Positions 54,790 to 61,616 of a stretch of DNA of 64,000 nucleotides are shown one piece after another. The stretch comes from Alteromonas salexigens (lineage in GTDB: Bacteria; Pseudomonadota; Gammaproteobacteria; Enterobacterales; Alteromonadaceae). Location of the stretch: contig NZ_JAOTJC010000006.1 in NCBI RefSeq assembly GCF_025628895.1, forward strand, positions 669,960-733,959. Direction: 5' to 3'. How positions within the stretch are numbered: the first letter of the stretch is position 1; each line of letters starts with the position of its first letter. A program made the translations under genes and the position numbers. The notes beneath the pieces are model-generated. The model saw only the letters and a list, made by a program, of their open reading frames with translations, was not told the DNA's origin and ran no database searches.

Positions 54790-55911
54790 CTACAAATCGA
54801 GCATATCTCCTTCATTCAAAACCACCAGCGGAATAGTAGCCTCCATCTTTTTGTGCATATGAAGGAGCCTCACCAGCGCCGAATGAGAAGAGTGATCGCC
54901 CATTTTCCAACTGTTGTTGCCGTATCCCCAGGGGACCATCACTTTACACTTTAGGTCTTCAGCTGCAGTTAAAGCATCTTCGGGCGTGGTATGTACATAC
55001 CGATACCAGTCACCGTTATCTGGACGATAGTACGACGCTATCGGCATCAGGCAGACATCCATAGATCCGTAGCGTGTGTGGATGTCTTTAAAATGCGCCG
55101 AGTACCCGGTATCACCTGCATAAAACAAGCGTTTACCATTGTGTTCTAGTATCCACCCGCCCCACAGAGTTTTATCATTATCTTCGTACAAGTAAGGCAC
55201 CCATATTCGGCTACTAAAATGGTGAGCTGGGACAAAGTGTAGCTTGGTATTACCCAGTTTCGTTTCAGAAAACCAGGCCATTTCCGTTATGCGATAACCT
55301 TGCTCGGGGAAGTGACTGGCAAAATTCAACGGCGTGAAGTAGCCAGGCGTAGTTCCCAGCTTTTTAATATCGGCTTTACTGAAATGATCGTAATGAATAT
55401 GGGAATATAAAACACCATCAAGTTCTTCCAGTTGCGTGCTGCTAAGCCAGCCAGGCTCTTTACGGTAAAACCCGCTATCCAGCCTGAAGGCCCAGTCCAC
55501 CGGCCAGTCAAACTGTTCACTTACCGGGTCAATCAGGACGCTTGTGCCGTCATCGGTAGTGACGTAAAAACTCGCATGTCCCAACCATGTTACCGAAAAT
55601 CCGGACTTTTGAGCAGGTACGGTCTGCTGCGCCACATATTGACAGTCTTCAAATTTACTTTGGTTGATACAATTCAGCGCATCCGTATCCGGATAACAGT
55701 CACTCTCGCACGTTTCCGGATACTTCTGACGTTCTTTATAAAGATTGGCAAATCGAGAAGTGGTGCCTGTCTTTTCTTTTATTGTCACAGTACCCTGCCC
55801 CTGAATTTGCGTTACGCTATTCGGGGTAGCACAGCCGCCAAACACTAAGATTGCTGCAAAAAACAGCATGCTACTGTTATTCTGAGACACCCACCCATTT
55901 AAGTCACGCAA
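54790..55911 (-). CDS. Metallo-beta-lactamase-fold hydrolase, probable lipoprotein
   Basis: A 373-residue protein of the UlaG/NAPE-PLD-like branch of the metallo-beta-lactamase fold. The metal motif HIHYDH and later AHHFSSR, GDTGYS and the C-terminal histidine are present. A short hydrophobic stretch ending in VFGGC suggests lipid attachment. The start is a TTG at 55911 with GGAAGGGA six bases upstream; an ATG at 55869 lacks a ribosome site. A GTGGGTGTCTCA box lies inside codons 7-10 (WVSQ). Cysteines at the N-terminus (CESDCYP) could form disulfides. Substrate unknown. Confidence 0.8.
   Translation of the reverse strand: MRDLNGWVSQNNSSMLFFAAILVFGGCATPNSVTQIQGQGTVTIKEKTGTTSRFANLYKERQKYPETCESDCYPDTDALNCINQSKFEDCQYVAQQTVPAQKSGFSVTWLGHASFYVTTDDGTSVLIDPVSEQFDWPVDWAFRLDSGFYRKEPGWLSSTQLEELDGVLYSHIHYDHFSKADIKKLGTTPGYFTPLNFASHFPEQGYRITEMAWFSETKLGNTKLHFVPAHHFSSRIWVPYLYEDNDKTLWGGWILEHNGKRLFYAGDTGYSAHFKDIHTRYGSMDVCLMPIASYYRPDNGDWYRYVHTTPEDALTAAEDLKCKVMVPWGYGNNSWKMGDHSSHSALVRLLHMHKKMEATIPLVVLNEGDMLDL
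55885..55892 (-). repeat. RTGGGTGTCTYR box in the start of the metallo-beta-lactamase-fold gene
   Basis: AGACACCC on the plus strand, reading GTGGGTGTCTCA on the minus strand. It lies between the probable TTG start and the signal-peptide hydrophobic core. Confidence 0.65.
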
Positions 55912-56052
55912 CGCAATTCCCTTCCATTATTTTTAAAGGATTATAAATCAATGTAAATATATCATGGGGGGCTTGCTATGTAGTCACAGCTTGAAATTGA
56001 GAGTGTAAGAAATAATTGCGATAACAGTGAGTTGCTATCCGTTGTATTAGCG

Positions 56053-56089
56053 AGTCAGTGTAAAGCTTTCATTTCACACCTGACTGAGT
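56053..56089. other. Imperfect hairpin in the spacer after the transposase
   Basis: AGTCAG/CTGACT with a further TGTAAA/TTTCACA pairing around a short loop. It may be the 3' end structure of the Y1 element or a terminator. The rest of the 245-base spacer 55912-56156 shows no gene. Confidence 0.35.
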
Positions 56090-56124
56090 AAGTGCTAAAA
56101 AACGGCTATCGCCAGACAACCTTT

Positions 56125-56146
56125 GGGAGCTAACCTCTGCTCCTAC
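56125..56146 (-). repeat. REP-like sequence GTAGGAGC with hairpin, downstream of the transposase
   Basis: Read on the minus strand: GTAG followed by GGAGC-AGAGGTTA-GCTCC, sharing the middle G. A GTAG head before a small palindrome is the classic REP layout, and GTAGGAGC is the head of many Pseudomonas REPs. It starts ten bases after the transposase stop. A partner with the same first ten bases lies at 57346-57365. Confidence 0.6.
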
Positions 56147-56156
56147 TAGTATGGAT

Positions 56157-57101
56157 TTAATGCGTTGTTATCGACTGCTTTAAACGCCTTATCGCGATAT
56201 CGCGGCTAATCTTTGTCCCAAACCGGTTTTCTATATTTACCGCTAATGAATGCCAGGTTTGCTTCGGTATTGCAGAGCTCTTTATCAGAGCTGCCGGCAC
56301 GGAAGTACTTAGCGATGCTTTTCCCTGAACTTTGTTGACTGAACTCTGCATAACCGCTTCGTGGTAGTCTTCAAACGTAAACGGAAGAGGGCTCCCGTGA
56401 GAGGTAAATGTGTCACGCGCAAACCGCATTAACTGGAGGTATTTACGACCGGAATCGTTACAATGTAGTCTTCTTTTTATACTGGTATACGACGATGTTG
56501 CCAGCGATGTAGCTACTCCCGCCCGGATAGGGTTTAAATCAACGTACGCCATGCATGCTGCCAGAGCTGTTTCATCCAGTAACGCCTGGGACTTAAACCG
56601 GCCTTCCCAGAAGCGTCCCGTACACTCATCTTCGGCATTTGCTTTGCGTGCTATAGGCTCGTTAAGTAAACGCATAAACCAGCTAATATCATGTAACCGC
56701 CGCCGGTAAACACCGACTAGCTCGCGTAAAGTTTTAAGTTCCGCTTCAGTGAGTAACCCACGCTTCTCGACATCAAGATAGCGATGACCAATAGCCATTC
56801 CTTTATGAAGCTTATGCCAGCGATGCAGAACTTCTTCGGTAGACCAGCCTTCCACCCGCTTGCGATCGACGTGCAATACCAAATGAGTGTGGTTACTCAT
56901 CACAGCATATGCGCAGATGTCTATGCCAAATACCTTGCCGAGGAAAAGCAGGCGACTTTCTACCCACCGCCGGCGGTGTTGGTAAGACTTACCGGTAAGC
57001 GCATCTTTACCACATAGATACGCACGCCTGACGCATCGTGAAATACAGTGGTAATAGGGTGTGGCTGAAAGGTTTACAATATTCTTCCGCGCTTGGGGCA
57101 T
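56157..57101 (-). mobile_element. Y1 (HUH) transposase of the RAYT/IS200-like type
   Basis: A 314-residue single-strand transposase. The HUH motif is H71-T-H73 in SNHTHLVLH, and the candidate catalytic tyrosine is Y186 in AYVDLNPIRAG. GRFWEGRFKS and the N-terminal YHCISRCVRRAYLCG are typical of the REP-associated group. It is longer than classic IS200 TnpA, and its C-terminal extension may bind DNA. Start chosen at the ATG at 57101; the frame reaches 57128. REP-like sequences lie on both sides, and RTGGGTGTCTYR boxes surround it. It appears intact. Confidence 0.88.
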
Positions 57102-57206
57102 GATTTTTCCTGTTAGGCAATTTATCACTAAATCTATATCGCCTGAGGATCCATTATAACCGTACTTTGTGTCTGAATAGTGCCAACCTATTACACCGCC
57201 GTACTA

Positions 57207-57293
57207 CTCAATAAAGCCTAACCGCTCTATTGAGACACCCATGTTTAGCCAGCGTGAATGTAGCTATACATTGGGCGATCTGGTAGGACACCC
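57207..57293 (-). repeat. Two RTGGGTGTCTYR boxes, one with an abutting hairpin
   Basis: AGACACCC at 57233-57240 and a one-base variant GGACACCC at 57286-57293, both followed by AT. CTCAATA (57207-57213) pairs with TATTGAG (57228-57234), so a seven-base stem overlaps the first box. Between them is the palindrome-like TGTAGCTATACA near 57260. Confidence 0.65.
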
Positions 57294-57345
57294 ATCAAAG
57301 GCCGCGCTAATAGCTCTGTATATTGTCGCCCTCGTGACCGTTACC

Positions 57346-57365
57346 AGAGGAATACCTGCTCCTAC
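57346..57365 (-). repeat. REP-like sequence GTAGGAGC upstream of the transposase
   Basis: On the minus strand GTAGGAGCAGGTATTCCT. The first ten bases are identical to the copy at 56137-56146, in the same orientation. The hairpin is shorter (AGGA/TCCT). It lies 245 bases before the transposase start. Confidence 0.55.
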
Positions 57366-57459
57366 CGAACCGCATGTACGCTATGCGACGCTACTCATAC
57401 TTGGTGTGTAGTGGGCATGCGACTAAGCGCTTACAAGTTACCAGCTAACAGGCAGATCT

Positions 57460-57565
57460 TTTAAAATCTGGGTGTCTTATTTTTGATTTAGAAAGCGCTA
57501 ATAGTATGGATGTCTCAAAGAAACAGTATGGCTACGTATATTCTTCACCCAATGTATGGGTGTCT
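57460..57565 (+). repeat. Three RTGGGTGTCTYR boxes, plus orientation
   Basis: GGGTGTCT at 57470-57477, a variant GGATGTCT at 57508-57515, and GGGTGTCT at 57558-57565. The first follows a small hairpin CAGAT/ATCTG. The segment after the first box (TTTAGAAAGC at 57487-57496) is shared with the array after ppsR. Confidence 0.7.
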
Positions 57566-57641
57566 CATTTATGCGGGATGGTTGCGTAACCACACTCTTA
57601 TCAGGGAAGATACAACAACAACTTATCTTCAGGACGAACCG

Positions 57642-57827
57642 ATGAACATTATAAAAATCCTGGCATTCTTACTATTGGCGACTGGGTTACTCATCTTCCA
57701 TGCGCTGTATTTTAAAACTAAACCGCTGGCCGACGCGGTATTGCTGGTGATGAATACTGGCTTGGGAGCTCTCGTGGGTGGTTTTGCTGTGCATTTGTAC
57801 TACCACTACAAACGCGTTAAACAGTAA
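57642..57827 (+). CDS. Small two-segment membrane protein of unknown function
   Basis: A 61-residue protein, MNIIKILAFLLLATG at the start, with two hydrophobic segments (about 4-21 and 31-52) and a basic tail YYHYKRVKQ. AGGA lies seven bases before the ATG, and a terminator follows, which support a real gene. It lies between the repeat-rich spacer and ppsA. I do not recognise it. Confidence 0.6.
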   Translation: MNIIKILAFLLLATGLLIFHALYFKTKPLADAVLLVMNTGLGALVGGFAVHLYYHYKRVKQ

Positions 57828-57884
57828 TAGGCAGACAATGCGGTTTCATCAACCACCAGACCAGCTAAGGGTTCGCGTAAAAAA

Positions 57885-57909
57885 GAAAAAGCCGCATAAG
57901 CGGCTTTTA
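57885..57909. terminator. Bidirectional terminator between the small membrane gene and ppsA
   Basis: AAAAGCCGC/GCGGCTTTT with an ATAA loop. The convergent genes end at 57827 (plus) and 57947 (minus). Confidence 0.88.
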
Positions 57910-57946
57910 TCAGAATAGTACGTGCGCAGGGCGACTGCGCTATTTA

Positions 57947-60319
57947 TCAGCCGTGGTTTTCCGCCAGGTATAACCAGGTTTCCACCACAGTATCCGGGTT
58001 AAGTGACACTGAATCAATCCCTTCTTTTACCAACCAACCGGCAAAGTCTTCATGATCCGATGGGCCCTGACCACAGATCCCTACATACTTACCCCGTGCT
58101 TTGGCGGCGCGGATTGCCATCGACAACAATGCTTTAACCGCTTCGTTGCGTTCTTCAAACAGGTGAGCAATCAGGCCTGAGTCACGATCCAGTCCTAACG
58201 TCAGCTGAGTCAAGTCGTTTGAACCAATTGAGAATCCATCAAAGATATCCAGGAACTGATCTGCCAGTAAGGCGTTGGAGGGCAGTTCACACATCATGAT
58301 CACCCGCAGGCCATCTTTACCCTGCTCCAGTCCTTGTTCTCTAAGCAGTTCAATGACCTGCTTGCCTTCTTCCAGAGTCCGCACGAACGGGATCATAATT
58401 TCGACGTTGGTTAACCCCATCTTATTACGTACCCGTTTAATGGCTTCGCATTCCAGCGCAAAACAGTCACGGAAGTCTTCTGAAATGTACCGGCTGGCAC
58501 CCCGGAAGCCCAGCATTGGGTTTTCTTCATCCGGCTCGTACTGGTAACCACCTACCAGGTTAAAGTACTCGTTAGACTTAAAGTCTGACATACGCACGAT
58601 GACTTTCTTGGGCGAAAACGCCGCGCCGATCGTCCCGATCCCCTCAACCAGTTTTTCAATGTAAAACTCAGTGGGTGAATCATAACCTGCGATAATGTCG
58701 TTGATTTCGTCTTTCAGTTCTTCTGGCTGGTCATCGAAATTCAGCAGTGCTTTAGGATGCACACCAATCATGCGGTTGATAATGAATTCTAACCGGGCCA
58801 GGCCAACCCCTTCGTTCGGTAGCCGGGCAAAATCAAATGCGCGATCGGGGTTGCCTACGTTCATCATCACACTTAACGGCAAGTCCGGCATGGCATCAAT
58901 GCGCGATGTTACAACGTCAAATTCCAGTTGCGCACCATAAATGTAGCCGGTATCGCCCTCTGCACACGAGACAGTCACTTTGTCGCCATTGGCTATGGAG
59001 TCGGTAGCATTGCCACAGCCAACCACTGCAGGAATGCCCAGTTCACGCGCAATAATGGCGGCATGGCAGGTTCGGCCTCCCCGGTTGGTAACGATAGCGG
59101 AGGCTTTCTTCATGATCGGCTCCCAGTCGGGGTCCGTCATATCGGTAACCAGCACGTCACCGGCCTGGATCTTGTCCATCTCTTCAATGGAGCCAAGCAC
59201 CTTAGCTTCACCGGCGCCAATCTTATGTCCAATAGCCCGCCCTTCACAGACGATATTGCTCTCCCCTTTTAGCTGGAAGCGTTCAATACTTTGGCTATCT
59301 TCGCGACTGCGAACCGTTTCCGGTCTCGCCTGTACAATGTAAAGTTTGCCGTCAACGCCATCTTTCGCCCATTCAATATCCATTGGACGCTGGTAATGTT
59401 TTTCGATGATCATGGCCTGTTTAGCCAGTTCCATTACCTCTTCATCATTTAACGAAAAGCGCATAGAATCCTGACGTTCAATATCAACTATTGAGACCTG
59501 TTTACCGTGGCTGGCATCGTCGGAATAAATCATCTTCGTGAGTTTACTGCCCAGATTGCGGCGTACGATCCCGGGCAGGCCTTTATCAATAGTAGGTTTG
59601 TGGACATAAAACTCATCTGGGTTTACTGCGCCCTGTACCACCATTTCGCCCAGTCCAAACGAACTGGTGATAAAGACCACATCCTCGAAACCTGATTCGG
59701 TATCGATAGTAAACATGACCCCAGAGGACGCAATATCACTGCGCACCATACGCTGGACCCCGGCAGACAGCGCCACACCTTTATGGTCATAGCCCTGGTG
59801 AACCCGGTATGAGATAGCCCGGTCATTAAACAACGAAGCAAAAACATGTTTTATAGCCACCAGAACTGACTCATAGCCTTTGACGTTCAGAAACGTCTCT
59901 TGCTGTCCGGCGAACGACGCATCAGGCATATCTTCTGCTGTGGCTGAAGAACGCACCGCAAATGACGCTTCATCACTGGCATCACCTTGCAACGTTTCAA
60001 ACGCGTCTTTGATCGCGGCTTCAAACTCGGGCTGAAACGGCGTATCAATAATCCACTGACGAATATTTTTCCCGGCTTCCGTAAGAGCACTGACGCTGTC
60101 GACATCGAGTGAGTCCAGAACGTCATGGATCCTGGCGTCCAGTCCACTTTGCTCAAGAAACAGATTAAATGCGTCTGCGGTAGTTGCGAATCCGCCTGGC
60201 ACTTGCACACCGGCATTCGCAAGATTGGAAATCATTTCTCCTAACGATGCGTTTTTACCGCCAACTCGTCCGACATCATGCATGCCCAACTCTTGATACC
60301 AAAGTACGTAATCTTGCAC
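57947..60319 (-). CDS. ppsA: Phosphoenolpyruvate synthase
   Basis: Makes PEP from pyruvate and ATP for gluconeogenesis. The 790 residues include [12 protein letters not shown] near the N-terminus, the phosphohistidine segment [15 protein letters not shown] and the C-terminal PEP-binding barrel ([25 protein letters not shown]). I place the start at the GTG at 60319, seven bases after GGAGG; a TTG two codons earlier is too close to it. Divergent from ppsR with a HexR site between. Confidence 0.95.
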   Translation of the reverse strand: MQDYVLWYQELGMHDVGRVGGKNASLGEMISNLANAGVQVPGGFATTADAFNLFLEQSGLDARIHDVLDSLDVDSVSALTEAGKNIRQWIIDTPFQPEFEAAIKDAFETLQGDASDEASFAVRSSATAEDMPDASFAGQQETFLNVKGYESVLVAIKHVFASLFNDRAISYRVHQGYDHKGVALSAGVQRMVRSDIASSGVMFTIDTESGFEDVVFITSSFGLGEMVVQGAVNPDEFYVHKPTIDKGLPGIVRRNLGSKLTKMIYSDDASHGKQVSIVDIERQDSMRFSLNDEEVMELAKQAMIIEKHYQRPMDIEWAKDGVDGKLYIVQARPETVRSREDSQSIERFQLKGESNIVCEGRAIGHKIGAGEAKVLGSIEEMDKIQAGDVLVTDMTDPDWEPIMKKASAIVTNRGGRTCHAAIIARELGIPAVVGCGNATDSIANGDKVTVSCAEGDTGYIYGAQLEFDVVTSRIDAMPDLPLSVMMNVGNPDRAFDFARLPNEGVGLARLEFIINRMIGVHPKALLNFDDQPEELKDEINDIIAGYDSPTEFYIEKLVEGIGTIGAAFSPKKVIVRMSDFKSNEYFNLVGGYQYEPDEENPMLGFRGASRYISEDFRDCFALECEAIKRVRNKMGLTNVEIMIPFVRTLEEGKQVIELLREQGLEQGKDGLRVIMMCELPSNALLADQFLDIFDGFSIGSNDLTQLTLGLDRDSGLIAHLFEERNEAVKALLSMAIRAAKARGKYVGICGQGPSDHEDFAGWLVKEGIDSVSLNPDTVVETWLYLAENHG

Positions 60320-60478
60320 TGCCAAGCCTCCAGCTTTTTATAAATATGGTGACGTCCACTTGCGTGGACGTGTAGGGTACGGTGAGAAACCAGATTTAAA
60401 TACGAAGCCGCATTACTGGCTTTTCAACGATTCCATCTTAGAATGGGCAAAATTGGAATGTAAAACTTTTTATCATTC

Positions 60479-60493
60479 CGTAATAAATTTACA
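60479..60493. promoter_or_regulatory. HexR operator between ppsA and ppsR
   Basis: CGTAATAAATTTACA matches 13 of 15 positions of the HexR consensus. It lies 160 bases before ppsA and 20 bases before ppsR. ppsA is a HexR-activated gene in related bacteria, so the site is plausible for both divergent genes. Confidence 0.6.
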
Positions 60494-60512
60494 ACAAAGT
60501 TAAGGAAATGTT

Positions 60513-61325
60513 GTGCGTACAGCTTTTTATATTTCTGATGGAACGGCCATTACTGCAGAGGTGTTTGGCCATGCCCTGCTGTCCCTGTTCCCGGTTCAGT
60601 TCAATCACAACACCATCCCGTTCGTAGAAACTGAAGAGCATGCATACCGGGTGCTCGAAAAAATATCTGAAAGTTTTCAAGACACCGGCGAGAGACCGCT
60701 CGTTTTTTATACAATTGTGAATGTAGATGTACGCCGGGTTATCTCCCGTTCAGTGGGCATTAACTACAATTTTCTCGACCAATTTGTGGCACCCCTGGAA
60801 AAAGTACTCGGCGTGCCCTCTAAGCCAGAGAAGCACAGAACCCATAGTATTCATGAAACCACGTACGATATTCGTATTGAAGCTGTGAACTATGCCCTGG
60901 CCAATGATGATGGCTCTAATCTGAAAAACTATCATGAAGCCGACATCATCCTGGTGGGTGTCTCACGTTCAGGCAAAACCCCAACCAGCCTGTATCTGGC
61001 GCTGCAGTACGGCATTAAGGCGGCGAACTACCCGTTCACCGAAGAGGATATGGGCGATATGCTCAAGCTTCCGCCCGCGTTACGACGCTATAAAGATAAA
61101 CTGTTCGGGCTTACTATTCACCCCGAACGCCTCAGCCAGATCCGCTCAGAGCGCCGGGCTAACAGCCGCTACGCGTCCATCCAACAATGCCGGATGGAAC
61201 TTCGTGAGGTAGACAACCTGTACAGAAAAGAAAAGATCCCTTTTTTGAACAGTACCAAGTATTCGGTAGAAGAAATTTCGGCAAAAATTCTCGCCGAAAC
61301 CGGGTTGCAGCGACGTAAATATTAA
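60513..61325 (+). CDS. ppsR: PEP synthase regulatory protein (kinase/pyrophosphorylase)
   Basis: Switches PpsA off and on by ADP-dependent phosphorylation and phosphate-dependent dephosphorylation of a threonine. The 270 residues of the DUF299 family contain the P-loop GVSRSGKT (149-156). It starts at GTG with AAGGAAA upstream. The gene is divergent from its target ppsA. An imperfect array of RTGGGTGTCTYR boxes follows it. Confidence 0.95.
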   Translation: MRTAFYISDGTAITAEVFGHALLSLFPVQFNHNTIPFVETEEHAYRVLEKISESFQDTGERPLVFYTIVNVDVRRVISRSVGINYNFLDQFVAPLEKVLGVPSKPEKHRTHSIHETTYDIRIEAVNYALANDDGSNLKNYHEADIILVGVSRSGKTPTSLYLALQYGIKAANYPFTEEDMGDMLKLPPALRRYKDKLFGLTIHPERLSQIRSERRANSRYASIQQCRMELREVDNLYRKEKIPFLNSTKYSVEEISAKILAETGLQRRKY

Positions 61326-61386
61326 CCCTGCTCTTAGCGGTCAGTGGCATGTGTGGCAATTGCAGAAAGCTTCGATGTGTTTTGGG

Positions 61387-61540
61387 TGGGTGTCTCACTT
61401 TTAAGAAGGCACGGTATCTGAGGTCGCGACGTTTAGGTTAGTGGGTGTCTTGTTTTAATCACTTTTAGAAAGCCACAGTTTCTGATGTCGCCACGTTTAG
61501 TTTCGTGGGTGTGTTGCTTTATTGATATGTGGGTGTCTCA
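61387..61540 (+). repeat. Imperfect tandem array of RTGGGTGTCTYR units
   Basis: Boxes start at 61388, 61443, 61507 (variant GGGTGTGT) and 61531. The first two units (54 and 64 bases) share more than the box: after it both run CACTTTTA, then AGAAGGC or GAAAGCC, then a TCTGAGGTCGC or TCTGATGTCGC stretch and ACGTTTAG. The unit from 57470 resembles them. Spacing is irregular, unlike CRISPR. The array lies between the convergent ppsR and TPR-sulfotransferase genes; the 291-base spacer holds no gene that I can support. Confidence 0.75.
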
Positions 61541-61582
61541 TTCAAAACAGGCAGAGAGCTAACGACTCTTCGCGTGTAAACA

Positions 61583-61600
61583 GGGGAGCAAAAGCTCCCC
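61583..61600 (-). terminator. Hairpin after the TPR-sulfotransferase gene
   Basis: GGGGAGC/GCTCCCC with an AAAA loop, 17 bases beyond the minus-strand stop, followed by TGTTTAC on that strand. Probable terminator with a weak T run. Confidence 0.65.
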
Positions 61601-61616
61601 CGATGGGTTTAACGGT

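Larger units (their letters stand above)
57102..57641. other. 540-base spacer rich in short repeats upstream of the transposase
   Basis: This stretch holds five RTGGGTGTCTYR-like boxes, one REP-like sequence and two hairpins that abut boxes, listed separately. A frame starting at 57510 runs into the small membrane protein but has no homology, and codons there coincide with repeats. I see no other gene. Confidence 0.6.

Noticed and set aside
57510..57827. A 105-residue protein covering 57510-57827
   Set aside because: Its first 44 codons overlap repeat boxes and have no protein character; the 61-residue start at 57642 has a proper ribosome site.
60956..60963. GTGGGTGTCTCA in ppsR
   Set aside because: A full match, but it encodes the conserved VGVSRSGK P-loop, so coding constraint explains it.
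61387..61540. CRISPR array after ppsR
   Set aside because: Units differ in length (24-64 bases), the repeats are diverged outside the core, the spacers resemble one another, and no cas gene is near.
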